NCBI RefSeq assembly: GCF_900086725.1
Contig: NZ_LT574837.1
Coordinates: 126,501 to 190,500 of the forward strand
Direction of reading: 5' to 3'
From: Bariatricus massiliensis
GTDB taxonomy: Bacteria > Bacillota > Clostridia > Lachnospirales > Lachnospiraceae
Length of the DNA: 64,000 bases
Position 1 is the first letter of the stretch. Each line of letters starts with the position of its first letter. Below are positions 17,319 through 26,517 of this stretch, one piece after another. Both the position numbers and the translations under genes were made by a program. The notes beneath the pieces are model-generated. The model was not told the DNA's origin. It saw nothing but the letters and a program-made list of their open reading frames with translations, and ran no database searches.

Positions 17319-18363
17319 TTGCTTTCACCTCTCCTTCCTCAAGTACTTCTGCATTCTCTTTCTTCATTTCTGTATCAGGAGCCAATTCATGCTGAAGCCA
17401 GCAGTTCGTCACATGCTCGTCAGATATTTTATAGCAGCTTGGCGGATTATCCTTACATATATCCATCGCATACTCACAGCGCGCCGCGAAAGGACATCCC
17501 TTTGGCGGGAAGAACAGATCCGGAGGTGTTCCGTCGATTGGCGTCAGCTTCTCGCCTTTTGCCGTATCCAACTTCGCAATAGAACCCATCAGACCTTTTG
17601 TGTACGGATGTGCCGTATTATAGAATATCTCCTGTGCCGTTCCTTTTTCCACGACCTTGCCACCATACATAACAACTACACGGTCACACATACGTGCGAT
17701 AACTCCTAAGTCATGTGTAATGATAATAATGGACATTCCAAGCTTTTCTCTCAGCTCAAGAAGCAGGTCAAGAATCTGTGCTTCGATTGTTACGTCCAAA
17801 GACGTGGTCGGCTCATCACAGATAACAAGGTCTGGACGGCTTACCAGAGCGATTGCGATCATAACACGCTGCTTCATACCACCTGATAATTCATGTGGGT
17901 ACTGTTTATAACGTTTTTCAACATCGGAGATTCCTACCAGCTTCATGATCTCCAGTGCTTTTTCTTTGACTTCCTTCTTTGTTACATCCGTGCGTCCCAA
18001 AAATACTTCTTCTATCTGGGCTCCAACTTTCATCGTCGGATTCAAAGAAGTCATGGGATCCTGAAATACAAAACCGATGTCCTGTCCGCGGAGTTTTCTC
18101 AACTCTTTTTTCGTCATTTTCAAAACGTCTTTTCCGTTGACAAGAACCTCTCCGCCCTCAAAAAATCCCGGCGGCTCCGGATTCAGTCTCATGATGCACT
18201 GAGCCGTAACGCTCTTGCCGCAACCGGACTCTCCAACGATACCAAGTATTTCTCCCTTTCTCACTTCAAAGCTTACGTCACGCACGGCCTTTACCTCGCC
18301 GCCGTATGTATGAAAGGAGTACACAACATTTTTCAATTCTAGAATCTTGTCTTTATCTGCCAT
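17311..18363 (-). CDS. oligopeptide ABC transporter ATP-binding protein (OppD type), system 1
   Basis: Second ATPase of the heterodimeric pair, 350 residues. Walker A GESGCGKSV, signature LSGGMKQR, Walker B VICDEPTTSLD and switch IITHD are intact; the C-terminal Cys motif (CPFAARCEYAMDIC) is the Opp-family extension. A Lys/Glu-rich tail of about 20 residues (TEMKKENAEVLEEGE) follows. Fifteen bases separate it from the oppC-type gene, and it overlaps the oppF-type gene. Confidence 0.93.
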   Translation of the reverse strand: MADKDKILELKNVVYSFHTYGGEVKAVRDVSFEVRKGEILGIVGESGCGKSVTAQCIMRLNPEPPGFFEGGEVLVNGKDVLKMTKKELRKLRGQDIGFVFQDPMTSLNPTMKVGAQIEEVFLGRTDVTKKEVKEKALEIMKLVGISDVEKRYKQYPHELSGGMKQRVMIAIALVSRPDLVICDEPTTSLDVTIEAQILDLLLELREKLGMSIIIITHDLGVIARMCDRVVVMYGGKVVEKGTAQEIFYNTAHPYTKGLMGSIAKLDTAKGEKLTPIDGTPPDLFFPPKGCPFAARCEYAMDICKDNPPSCYKISDEHVTNCWLQHELAPDTEMKKENAEVLEEGEVKANE

Positions 18364-18377
18364 TTCTATGATTCCTC

Positions 18378-19301
18378 CTATTCTGTTCCGCGCAGTCTCG
18401 GGTCAACTGCGTCACGCAAGCCGTTACCGAGAAGGTTCAAGGCCAGCATGGTCGTACATACAAAAAATGCCGGTATCAACACCTGATGCGGTGAATAGCG
18501 TAGATACTGGATTCCTTCTTTACAGATAACTCCCCAGCTACAGTTAGGCGGTGTAATACCAAGTCCGATGTAACTCAAGAACGCTTCCTGAAAGATTGCC
18601 CCCGGAATCGCCATACATAGATTGGTTACGAGCATTCCGAGAATATTTGGTATCATATGTTTCAAAATAATTGTAAAGTTCGGTACACCGAGCACTCTTG
18701 CCGCTAGGACAAAATCCTGCTCCTTAATTCGATAGACCTCACCACGCACAAACCGACAGGTCCCAATCCAGCCGACAACACACATGGCTACGATCAGAGG
18801 TGCAATACCTTTACCAAGCACCATTACGACCAAAATGGTAATAATAAGACTTGGGATTCCGTATAAAAGGTCTACAATACGCATTACGATCATATCAAGC
18901 TTTCCGCCATAAAATCCGCAGAGTCCACCGATTACCGCTCCTACACACATATTTACGACAGCCGCGATCAGACCGATACTAAGGGAAACACGGGCCCCCA
19001 TCCAGATACGCACCCAGAGGTCACGTCCTGTGGAGTCTGTCCCAAGCCAGTGCGCGCTGGAGATAAATGCATTTCTTGCATTTACATCCATCTGAGACTG
19101 GGTGTACTGGCTGAACATCGGCGCAAAGATAGCCATAATCGCATAAAGTATAATGATGCACAGTCCGATAAAAGCACTCCGGTTCTTCCGAAGACGTCTC
19201 CACGCGTCCGACCAGAAGGAGAGGGATGGCCTGCTGATGCTTTCCATGCGAGTCGTGTCTTTTCCCCGTATCACAAAAGATTCTTTATTTAATTCTGCCA
19301 T
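18378..19301 (-). CDS. oligopeptide ABC transporter permease (OppC type), system 1
   Basis: Integral membrane permease of about 307 residues with six membrane segments. The N-terminal OppC_N region (WRRLRKNRSAFIGL) precedes an extracytoplasmic loop with GTDSTGRDLWVRI, and the EAA coupling loop reads AARVLGVPNFTIILKHMIPN. The upstream gene's TAG is followed directly by a GTG (19310); I prefer the ATG at 19301 with AGGTGG upstream, but the GTG would add only three residues. Pairs with the OppB-type gene next to it. Confidence 0.9.
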   Translation of the reverse strand: MAELNKESFVIRGKDTTRMESISRPSLSFWSDAWRRLRKNRSAFIGLCIIILYAIMAIFAPMFSQYTQSQMDVNARNAFISSAHWLGTDSTGRDLWVRIWMGARVSLSIGLIAAVVNMCVGAVIGGLCGFYGGKLDMIVMRIVDLLYGIPSLIITILVVMVLGKGIAPLIVAMCVVGWIGTCRFVRGEVYRIKEQDFVLAARVLGVPNFTIILKHMIPNILGMLVTNLCMAIPGAIFQEAFLSYIGLGITPPNCSWGVICKEGIQYLRYSPHQVLIPAFFVCTTMLALNLLGNGLRDAVDPRLRGTE

Positions 19302-19310
19302 TTCTCCCAC

Positions 19311-20231
19311 CTACCTTTCACCAATGCGCACACGCGGATCCGCTACGCCGTACAGAATATCTACGACCAAGTTACAGAAAATCAAAAATACACCGTAGAA
19401 TATTGTCATCCCCAATACCATGGAATAGTCGTTATTGGACACACTTTCTACGTAGTATTTACCCATTCCGGGAATCGCAAAAATGGATTCAATAACGAAT
19501 GTTCCGGTAAGCACAGAAGCAACCGTCGGGCCCATTACTGTCATAACCGGCATGATGGCATTTCTTATCTGATGCTTCACTGTAATCCTCATCTCAGACA
19601 CACCTTTGGAGCGGGCCGTCTTGATATAATCCTGCTGGGAAACTTCCAGCATGCTCGCTCTCATAATACGGGAAACGGACGCCAGTGTATAGAATGCCAG
19701 CGCACATGCAGGCAGAATCGTATACTTTATGCCGTTATACTGCGCTACCGGCAGCAGCCCCCACTTGATTCCAAATCCATACTGCAGTATGGCTCCCATG
19801 ATGAAATCGGGGATACTGGTTCCCAGAACCGCAATGACAACGCAGAAGAAATCTAGCTTCTTTCCCCTGTTTCTTGCCGAAATAATACCAAGTACAAGTC
19901 CCATCGATATCGCCAGCACAAGCGCACGGATACCTAAGTCCGCCGAGAATGGGAATGTCTCACCGATAATCGTGTTAACTGTTTTGTTCGTAAATTTCAT
20001 CGAATATCCAAAATCACCCTGAAGCAGGTTCTTCATATAAACACCGTACTGTACGATAAGCGGTTTGTCAAATCCATAATAGCTCTCCAGATTTGCCCTT
20101 ACTTCTTCGGTCATCTTTGGATTTTGAAACGGGTCTCCGGGCATCAGACGTACCAGGAAAAATACGGCGGTAATCAACACCCACATCGTCAAAACGGCAG
20201 CAATCACACGCTTCACTATATACTTCCGCAT
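19311..20231 (-). CDS. oligopeptide ABC transporter permease (OppB type), system 1
   Basis: Permease of 306 residues that pairs with the OppC-type subunit. The N-terminus RKYIVKRVIAAVLTMWVLITAVFFLVRLMPGDPF is classic for OppB/DppB, and the coupling loop reads ARSKGVSEMRITVKHQIRN. It follows the binding-protein gene across an 80-base gap that holds a hairpin (20261-20287), which may lower permease expression relative to the binding protein. Confidence 0.92.
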   Translation of the reverse strand: MRKYIVKRVIAAVLTMWVLITAVFFLVRLMPGDPFQNPKMTEEVRANLESYYGFDKPLIVQYGVYMKNLLQGDFGYSMKFTNKTVNTIIGETFPFSADLGIRALVLAISMGLVLGIISARNRGKKLDFFCVVIAVLGTSIPDFIMGAILQYGFGIKWGLLPVAQYNGIKYTILPACALAFYTLASVSRIMRASMLEVSQQDYIKTARSKGVSEMRITVKHQIRNAIMPVMTVMGPTVASVLTGTFVIESIFAIPGMGKYYVESVSNNDYSMVLGMTIFYGVFLIFCNLVVDILYGVADPRVRIGER

Positions 20232-20260
20232 CCTTAATCCTCCTTGTAAACGAATAAATT

Positions 20261-20287
20261 CGCCGCCCGGTTTATTTCCGGGCAGCG
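20261..20287 (-). terminator. intra-operon hairpin after oppA-type gene 1
   Basis: Ten-base stem CGCTGCCCGG / CCGGGCGGCG with one mismatch and a seven-base AT loop; the following tract is AT-rich without a T run, so partial termination or mRNA 3'-end protection of the binding-protein gene is more likely than full termination. Confidence 0.5.
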
Positions 20288-20310
20288 ATTAATTTTATAA
20301 TGTATTTCAA

Positions 20311-21951
20311 TTACTGAATGTCTGCATATACCCAGTCAAGGTTGATGCTGCAGTAGAAGAAGTTAAGACCCTTCACATCATCATCCACAAGGTAGTGTAC
20401 TTCTCTTTCTGCCTGTGGTAAGAATGCGCCGTCATCAATGATGATCTGCTCTGCTTCATGAAGCATCTCCATACGTTTCTTTGCATCTGTCTCAGTCTGT
20501 GAAGCTTTCAAAAGTTCATCTACTTTATCGCTCTTGTAGTGGCTGTAGTTGTAAGAACTGTCTGATTTGAAAAGTTCAAGGTAGCTGTATGGATCGTCAT
20601 AATCGCTTCCCCATCCGCCCCAAGCAATTTCAAAATCGCCGGTCTCATGACGTTTCAGTACTTCTGCATATGTAATCTGGTTGATTTCTACATTGATACC
20701 AAGCTTTGTTGTCCACATTTCCTGACAAACCTCAGCCTGCTTCTTAGCAGAATCGGCATCAGATGTTGTAATCGTAACTGTAATGTCAGACGCGCTTGCT
20801 TTGCCAAGTTCTGCTAATGCTGCGTCCAAATACTCTTTTGCTTTTGCTTCATCGCCTTCTAACGGATAAGAGTTCAATTTAGACTCTTCGCCGTATTTGC
20901 CGTCGGCACCCTGAAGTCCGCTGAATACAAGTGAGTTGCTCGGTGCGTATACATCATTGTTAACCAATGTATTGTAGGAATTTCTATCCAGTGCATAGTT
21001 CAGTGCAAGACGGAAATTCTTATTAGTGATCGGAGAGTCTTTTGTCTCATCCATGTTAAAGTAATAGTAGTCAACGTTACCGTTACGGAACTTATTATCC
21101 TTGCCTTCGTAGTTCGGCACTGCCGCTGAAGGAATTTCAGAATAATCCAAGTCTCCTGACTCGTACATTGCAAGAGCAGTCTCCTGATTCTGTACATAGC
21201 TCAGCTCTACGCGGTCAAGTTTGATAGAATCTTTATCCCAGTAATTTTCGTTTGGCTCAAATATCCATTTCTGATTCTTAGCGCTTGTGAGGACATAAGG
21301 ACCAGAGTAAACATTCTTCTCAGCGTCTGCTGCGAACTCTGCGCCGTATTTCTCTACAATATCTTTACGAAGCGGTGCGAACTGTGCCTGTGCTCCAATC
21401 ATACTTAAGAAGTATGCTGTCGGATGCTCCAATGTTACTTCTAAAGTTGTATCGTCTTTTGCAACAACTCCCAATTCAGTAGGCTCCATCTCACCTGTTT
21501 CAACTGCAAGACCATTCTTGATGTACTCGCCGATGAAAGCGTATGGCGCTGCTGTTTCCGGATCCATCAGTCTCTGCCAGCTGTATACATAATCCTCAGC
21601 TTTGATCTGTTCTCCGTCGCTCCATTTTGCGTCTGGGTTCAAGTTAAATGTGTAAACAAGGCCGTCATCAGAAACTGTCCAGTCCTTGGCAACACCCGGA
21701 GTTACTTCCCCTCCTGTGTTTCTTACAAGACTTTCTGTAAGGGCATGCTGGATTTCATTATCAGGAATACAGTTACTCTTTGTCGGGTCCAGTGTTGTAG
21801 GCTCCGTTCTCGTAGAATAACGGAATACTTTTTCTCCTGAATCAGAACCTGTAGATTCTTTTGATTCTTTTGTCTTTGGCGTACCGCAGCCAGCTAACGC
21901 GCCGACTACCATTGCTGCAGCGAGAAGCGCTGCTAAAACTCTCTTTTTCAT
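20311..21951 (-). CDS. peptide-binding lipoprotein (OppA type, SBP family 5), system 1
   Basis: Extracellular binding lipoprotein of 546 residues for the importer encoded downstream. Signal peptide with lipobox LAGC near residue 21, a Ser/Glu linker, then the SBP_bac_5 fold with the signature around YTFNLNPDAKWSDGEQIKAEDYVYSW. The end of the fold (DWVYADIQ) is complete. AGGAG lies before the ATG. First gene of opp operon 1. I could not find a convincing promoter in the 95 bases before it. The ligand may be peptides, but members also bind other oligomers. Confidence 0.93.
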   Translation of the reverse strand: MKKRVLAALLAAAMVVGALAGCGTPKTKESKESTGSDSGEKVFRYSTRTEPTTLDPTKSNCIPDNEIQHALTESLVRNTGGEVTPGVAKDWTVSDDGLVYTFNLNPDAKWSDGEQIKAEDYVYSWQRLMDPETAAPYAFIGEYIKNGLAVETGEMEPTELGVVAKDDTTLEVTLEHPTAYFLSMIGAQAQFAPLRKDIVEKYGAEFAADAEKNVYSGPYVLTSAKNQKWIFEPNENYWDKDSIKLDRVELSYVQNQETALAMYESGDLDYSEIPSAAVPNYEGKDNKFRNGNVDYYYFNMDETKDSPITNKNFRLALNYALDRNSYNTLVNNDVYAPSNSLVFSGLQGADGKYGEESKLNSYPLEGDEAKAKEYLDAALAELGKASASDITVTITTSDADSAKKQAEVCQEMWTTKLGINVEINQITYAEVLKRHETGDFEIAWGGWGSDYDDPYSYLELFKSDSSYNYSHYKSDKVDELLKASQTETDAKKRMEMLHEAEQIIIDDGAFLPQAEREVHYLVDDDVKGLNFFYCSINLDWVYADIQ

Positions 21952-22046
21952 AAAAATCTCCTCTCTTTCTGCCTATAGCTGTATAAGCTTTTTTGTAGCA
22001 CTTATCAGGTCTTTGTATCTTTCAGAGGTGTTAAGTCCCTGGTCCG

Positions 22047-22236
22047 TCATCCGGCCCCACCCCGTCCCGGTATACAAATCCCCGGTTCTACCATTATAAG
22101 GTTGTTCTCTTCCAGTATATGGATGCATCTGGCTCCAATATTCGGAAGTTCATGCACGGACAAGTCTGTATCATGTCCGATTTTTTGATAATGATACCCC
22201 CAATATCGGGCATCTTCTCTGATTTTCTCAAAACTA
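22047..22236 (-). pseudogene. M24 peptidase remnant (C-terminal metal-binding part)
   Basis: An open stretch of about 62 codons without a start reads ...IGHDTDLSVHELPNIGA, then HILEENNLIMVEPGI, then IPGRGGAG and a stop. This matches the conserved C-terminal part of M24 peptidases (GHGIGLSVHE...LEEGM..TVEPGIY.PG.GG), but the glycine run after GH is altered and the last 25 residues are missing. It is therefore a decayed third M24 copy in the leader region of opp operon 1, near the intact M24 gene at 22802. It begins at the dyad 22237-22256. Confidence 0.7.
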
Positions 22237-22256
22237 GACTAGACTACAGTCTAGTC
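22237..22256. promoter_or_regulatory. perfect dyad GACTAGAC-TACA-GTCTAGTC
   Basis: Perfect 8+4+8 inverted repeat. The core ACTAGACTAYAGTCYAG is shared with the dyad at 13222-13237 upstream of the M24 promoter. Its place next to an M24 remnant ahead of opp operon 1 suggests a common regulator of peptide use. Confidence 0.5.
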
Positions 22257-22745
22257 ATATAGCAAAAGACGCCATGATTCCTCATGACGTCTTTGTCTTC
22301 TCCTCAAGTCATAGTATTTCACGCTATGACGTCTCTGATTTATTGTACGATACCTATGAAGTTTTCTTCCTCGGCGTTCTCTTTCTTTCATCACGGCCGC
22401 TGTCCGCGGCATGTCAGGCATTCTGGCAAGATGAAAACAATATGTAATCACAGCAGCAGGTCCCGTCTTTTGAAAAGCTTCGTGAAATTAGAAGAAAGCA
22501 TCTCTCATCCGGCAAGCTCTCTGGCTCTTGACCTCCAATGAATACGAAAGCCCTATCACACAAATGATATGCTTCGTACCTTTTGCTTATTATATCATGA
22601 GCATAGCTCATGATTATTGCACATTCGCCAAATGCTTCGCGCTTGGCTCATTGTGTTCATTATATCACAGCTGTCCCGAATAGAAAAGTAAATTCTCACA
22701 TTTTCATGTCAGTGAATTTTTTTCATCTCCTTGATAGCATTTACT
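22257..22745 (-). other. long noncoding stretch with nested inverted repeats
   Basis: No coding sequence I can support. It holds an AAAGACGTCATGA/TCATGGCGTCTTT hairpin (22264-22293), a GTCATAG/CTATGAC hairpin (22308-22330), and two imperfect tandem units of about 50-60 bases near 22560-22680, each with TGATATAAT and a CGAAGCAT word; a GAGCATAGCTC dyad separates them. A promoter points into it from 22746-22774. It could be a structured RNA, a cluster of intergenic repeats, or the debris of deleted genes. Confidence 0.35.
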
Positions 22746-22774
22746 ATTGTAACATTAATGTTAGCTAAGGTCAA
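22746..22774 (-). promoter_or_regulatory. orphan promoter with palindromic operator
   Basis: Minus-strand TTGACC (22769-22774), 17-base spacer, TACAAT (22746-22751). A perfect 14-base palindrome TAACATTAATGTTA (22750-22763) lies in the spacer and touches the -10 box, as repressor sites often do. An AAGGAG follows, but no gene: the downstream frames close at once. Confidence 0.6.
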
Positions 22775-22801
22775 TACCTCTGCTATTTTTTTCACAAACT
22801 T

Positions 22802-23872
22802 CTACAATTCAATCAGTTCTTTTCTGGCTGTTATAAGGTTTTCGATGCCGTCCTTTGTTATCAGCACCTGATCCTCAATACGGACACCACCCCAGCCCGG
22901 AATATAGATTCCCGGTTCCACGGTCACAATATTGCCTTCCTCTAAAATGGCAGTGGAATTACTTCCCATAAAAGGAATCTCATGTACAAATACCCCGATG
23001 CCATGTCCGATTCCGCCATAATTATACTTTTCATACTCCGTTCCCTTAATCGCTTTCAAAGAGGCTTCATAAGCTTCTAATCCCGTTGCTCCGGGACGCA
23101 TCACCGCCTCAACATCCTCTACCATCTGCTGCTCCAGACGATATACTTCTTTTTGCTTCGGCGTTGCTTTTCCTACGACAACGGTTCGCGTCATGTCAGA
23201 AAGATATCCATTATACTGGCAGCCATAGTCCATCAGTACGAAGTCACCATATTCAATGGCTTTGCTGGACGGTATGCCGTGAAGCAGGGACGTTCTTGCC
23301 CCGGAAATCAAAATTCCGCCGTAGGGCTTCGTGTCCGCTCCTTCCATGACCATATAGTGGGAAAGCTTGGATGCCAGCTCTTTCTCTGTCACTCCGACGC
23401 GGATATCCTGAATGATTTTTTCAAATGCCCTTGACGCAATGTCGCAGGCGATTCTGGAGTAGGCAAGCTCTTCTTCCGACTTAACGGCCCGGAATGTCTC
23501 GATTACATTTTGAGTCGGAACCAATTCCGCCTTGATGACCTCTTCCATCCGGCGGTAACTGCTGAAAAGCACTTCATCCGCTTCAAATCCTACCGCCTTT
23601 AGGCCCTTCTCTTCCACTACCTTGGCAATTGTCCCGGCAACCGTAGTCCCCGCTTCCCGCCAATTCAAGATTTCATATTCCGGGCATTCATAAGACGCCT
23701 GCTCTGTATATCTGGAGTCTGTGATAAAGTAATTCTTCTCCTGCGTCAAAAGCAAATATGAATCATCCCCCGTATATCCGCTGATATACCGCACATTGGA
23801 CGGGCTGCTGACATAAAATGCCGGCAGATCATGCTCCTCCATGTATGTTAATAATTTTTGTTCGTTTTTCAT
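22802..23872 (-). CDS. M24-family Xaa-Pro aminopeptidase
   Basis: Cytosolic metallopeptidase of 356 residues of the PepP/PepQ type, expected to act on N-terminal Xaa-Pro (and possibly Xaa-hydroxyproline) bonds. Creatinase-like N-domain (SNVRYISGYTGDDSYLL), then metal ligands Asp in LMDYGCQ and LSDMTRT, His in GIGHGIGVFVHE, Glu in TVEPGIYI, Glu in GVRIEDQV. AGGAGG lies eight bases before ATG 23872; the TTG two codons earlier is not preferred. Only 12 bases separate it from the alpha-galactosidase gene upstream, so it is the last gene of that unit. Confidence 0.92.
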   Translation of the reverse strand: MKNEQKLLTYMEEHDLPAFYVSSPSNVRYISGYTGDDSYLLLTQEKNYFITDSRYTEQASYECPEYEILNWREAGTTVAGTIAKVVEEKGLKAVGFEADEVLFSSYRRMEEVIKAELVPTQNVIETFRAVKSEEELAYSRIACDIASRAFEKIIQDIRVGVTEKELASKLSHYMVMEGADTKPYGGILISGARTSLLHGIPSSKAIEYGDFVLMDYGCQYNGYLSDMTRTVVVGKATPKQKEVYRLEQQMVEDVEAVMRPGATGLEAYEASLKAIKGTEYEKYNYGGIGHGIGVFVHEIPFMGSNSTAILEEGNIVTVEPGIYIPGWGGVRIEDQVLITKDGIENLITARKELIEL

Positions 23873-23884
23873 TGACAATCCCTC

Positions 23885-26101
23885 CTAATTTTCTTTCGCT
23901 CTTAAGATGAAAAGCCGGGAGCTATAATCCTTCTGCCCGATATCCGTGGCCGTCTCTCCCGCAGCATAGTCGGCGACGCGCATGCCTGTGAACATCAGCT
24001 CGTCCCCATAGTAATCTCCATCTTTTCCATCTATTGTATATAGTACCTCTTTATCGAGCCCTTGTAAATACAATCTGTGATACCCGGTATTTACCGGCTG
24101 CAGAATCCGGTAATATCCGACCAGCGCCTGCTTTTTATCCCGGGACACGACCATCCACGCTGTCTCATTCCCTTCAAAAGGACTTAAAAGACGGTAAAAC
24201 CTGCCGGTCTGGATAAATTTGCGGTAAGTTTTCATGAACTGAATCTGTTTTTTCACTTCTTCCTGTTCTTCCGCTGATATCTGGTTCAAGTCCAATTCAT
24301 ATCCAAAGGTACCGAAATACGCCACATTTGCACGCATATCGATGGACGTGCTTCTGCCCATCTGGTGATTTGGGGAAGCGGATACATGGCTTCCCATGCT
24401 GGATAGAGGGTAGACCATCGATGTTCCATACTGTATCTTCAAACGCTCCACGGCGTCCGTGTTGTCTGAAATCCAGCCCTGCGGCGCATAATACAGCATC
24501 CCCGGGTCAAAACGGGCGCCGCCGCTGGCACAGGATTCAAAGAGCACCTCCGGAAACTTTTGTGTCAGCCGCTCATAAAGCGCATATACGCCAAGGATAT
24601 ACTCATGCATGACCTTTCCCTGTGCTTCCCGTCCACGTCCCGCCGAGAACACCTCCGACATACTGCGGTTCATATCCCACTTAATATAAGAGACGGGGGC
24701 TTCGGATAAAATTTTTCCCATCTGTTCCCCAATGTAATCTACAATTTCCCTTCTTGAGAAGTCGAGTACATACTGGTTTCTGCTGGCGCATTTGGGATAA
24801 TCCGGATCCGCCAGCACCCAGTCCGGGTGCATCCTATACAACTGGCTGTCCTCACTTATCATTTCCGGCTCGAACCAAAGCCCGAACTTCAATCCCTTGG
24901 CCGTGATTTTCTCCGCTATCCCTTTCACTCCCTCAGGCAGTTTTTCCGGGTTGGCCTGCCAGTCCCCCAGCGACGTGGTATCATCGTTCCGCTTCCCGAA
25001 CCATCCGTCGTCCAGCACGAACAGCTCCACGCCTAGCTCCTTTGCCTTATCCGCTATGTGCAGAAGCTCGGCTTCATCAAATTGAAAATAAGTGGCCTCC
25101 CAGTTGTTGATGAGAATAGGCCTTTCCTTATCCCGCCAGTATCCTCTCGCCAGCCGTTCTCTGTAGAGCTCATGGTAAACTTGGCTCATGCCGTTTAACC
25201 CGTCGCTGCTGTACACCATCACCGTCTCGGGAGCCTGAAAGGTCTCCCCACGGCCCAGCGTCCAGCAGAACCCCTCAGGATGAATGCCCAACATCACTCT
25301 GGCAACATGAAAATTATCCACTTCCACCTGCGCCAGAAAATTACCGCTGTATATCAGACTGAAGCCAATCGCCTCGCCGCTGTGCTCCGTCGTCTGCGGA
25401 CGCTTTAGTGCCAGAAATGGGTTGAATTGATGACTGCTGCATCCACGGATGCTTCCAATATTCTGGATTCCACAATGAAGCTTATGGCTGTGGGGCGTTC
25501 TTTCCCTCGCCCACGCTCCGCACAAATCCATCATCTCATACTCCGCGTCCGGTAGATCCAGACACATGCTCATGGCACGCTCCAGCTCCAGCTTTTCCCC
25601 GCCAAAGTTTGTAATCTTCATGCTCCGGGCAATCGCCGGACTTTCTGCAAAGACCGTATAAGTGAGCGTATATTCTGCCCCCAGCTTTTCATCGCGGAAG
25701 CGAAGTTCCAAAGACTGCCCTTCCTCCCCGCTCTCCATATAAGTGGCGGGCAGTCCGGGGAGTGGCTTCTTCCCGTCATAAATCTCATGTCCCACAAAAG
25801 AAAATCCGGTCACATGACTTCCATTGCCGCGCCTTAAGACCATTGCCGCCTGACGCACATCTCCTCTGCCATATACCGGATATTCCTGCCTCACATGCTC
25901 CATAGAAAAATTAGGAAGGACATAGGCCGCCATGTCCCTCCTGCAATATTCCAGTAAATGTGAGAATCGTTCTCTGTCCTTGATTCTTCTCCCAAAATAC
26001 AGCTGGCCTGCCTGCCCGTTGGGCAGAATAGCAATCACATAACTGATTTTATCGTTGTACAAATGGAATTCTTTTGTCTCTTCATGATAGTTAATTCCCA
26101 T
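23885..26101 (-). CDS. alpha-galactosidase, GH36
   Basis: Intracellular glycosidase of 738 residues that removes terminal alpha-galactose. N-terminal beta-supersandwich, central (beta/alpha)8 barrel, C-terminal beta domain, at the usual GH36 length. The nucleophile Asp is in YIKWDMNR at residue 476 and the acid/base Asp in SDNTDA at residue 546, in register with Geobacillus AgaA/AgaB (478 and 548). No signal peptide, so its substrate must be imported. AGAGGTAATATT precedes the ATG. It sits downstream of the second Opp-type importer and a small membrane protein, and upstream of an M24 peptidase. Sugar context could be raffinose-type oligosaccharides or galactosylated serine of plant glycopeptides. 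Confidence 0.95.
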   Translation of the reverse strand: MGINYHEETKEFHLYNDKISYVIAILPNGQAGQLYFGRRIKDRERFSHLLEYCRRDMAAYVLPNFSMEHVRQEYPVYGRGDVRQAAMVLRRGNGSHVTGFSFVGHEIYDGKKPLPGLPATYMESGEEGQSLELRFRDEKLGAEYTLTYTVFAESPAIARSMKITNFGGEKLELERAMSMCLDLPDAEYEMMDLCGAWARERTPHSHKLHCGIQNIGSIRGCSSHQFNPFLALKRPQTTEHSGEAIGFSLIYSGNFLAQVEVDNFHVARVMLGIHPEGFCWTLGRGETFQAPETVMVYSSDGLNGMSQVYHELYRERLARGYWRDKERPILINNWEATYFQFDEAELLHIADKAKELGVELFVLDDGWFGKRNDDTTSLGDWQANPEKLPEGVKGIAEKITAKGLKFGLWFEPEMISEDSQLYRMHPDWVLADPDYPKCASRNQYVLDFSRREIVDYIGEQMGKILSEAPVSYIKWDMNRSMSEVFSAGRGREAQGKVMHEYILGVYALYERLTQKFPEVLFESCASGGARFDPGMLYYAPQGWISDNTDAVERLKIQYGTSMVYPLSSMGSHVSASPNHQMGRSTSIDMRANVAYFGTFGYELDLNQISAEEQEEVKKQIQFMKTYRKFIQTGRFYRLLSPFEGNETAWMVVSRDKKQALVGYYRILQPVNTGYHRLYLQGLDKEVLYTIDGKDGDYYGDELMFTGMRVADYAAGETATDIGQKDYSSRLFILRAKEN

Positions 26102-26125
26102 AATATTACCTCTAAAAACGATGTG

Positions 26126-26491
26126 CTATAACAAAGAAAAGTATAGCAGGTCAAATAAGCTTCCTATCAGTAAAACAGTGATACTGACCGTCAAAAAGAC
26201 AGCCGGATATCGAAAATACTGAAACTTCCTTTTCCAGTTCTCACTGACTGTCTTTGCCTCTTTCTTGCGGACCGCAAAGAAAAAAGCAGACAAGAGCATG
26301 CTCACACTTCCCGCGATCAGCAGCGCGCTGATTGCTCCTTGTGCGGCCGGGACAGGAACCATGGAAGGGTCATAGAAAACTTGTCCTAAAAGCGCTCCGA
26401 TAATCCCGGTAATCACCGAAAGCCCCAGCCCGATTACGATACAGCGGGCCGCATCCATCCACATTTTATATACCAATTCCTTCTTACTCAT
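26126..26491 (-). CDS. small membrane protein, function unknown
   Basis: Protein of 121 residues with three to four hydrophobic segments (about residues 16-40, 50-68 and 92-118) and a short charged loop RKKEAKTVSENWKRK. I recognise no family. It lies 26 bases after the oppF-type gene of system 2 and 24 bases before the alpha-galactosidase gene, so it is probably co-transcribed with both. It may be an accessory subunit or unrelated. Confidence 0.7.
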   Translation of the reverse strand: MSKKELVYKMWMDAARCIVIGLGLSVITGIIGALLGQVFYDPSMVPVPAAQGAISALLIAGSVSMLLSAFFFAVRKKEAKTVSENWKRKFQYFRYPAVFLTVSITVLLIGSLFDLLYFSLL

Positions 26492-26517
26492 TCTGCTTTT
26501 CTCCTTTGCGTAATCTT

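Noticed and set aside
21952..22046. T-box or riboswitch before the oppA-type gene
   Set aside because: Only a short ATAAG/CTTAT hairpin is seen; no T-box sequence and no known aptamer core could be read.
22251..22611. Open frames of 65-85 codons in the opp-M24 gap
   Set aside because: Odd composition rich in Arg, Ser and Cys, overlapping on both strands, no ribosome sites, and they cross hairpins and repeats.
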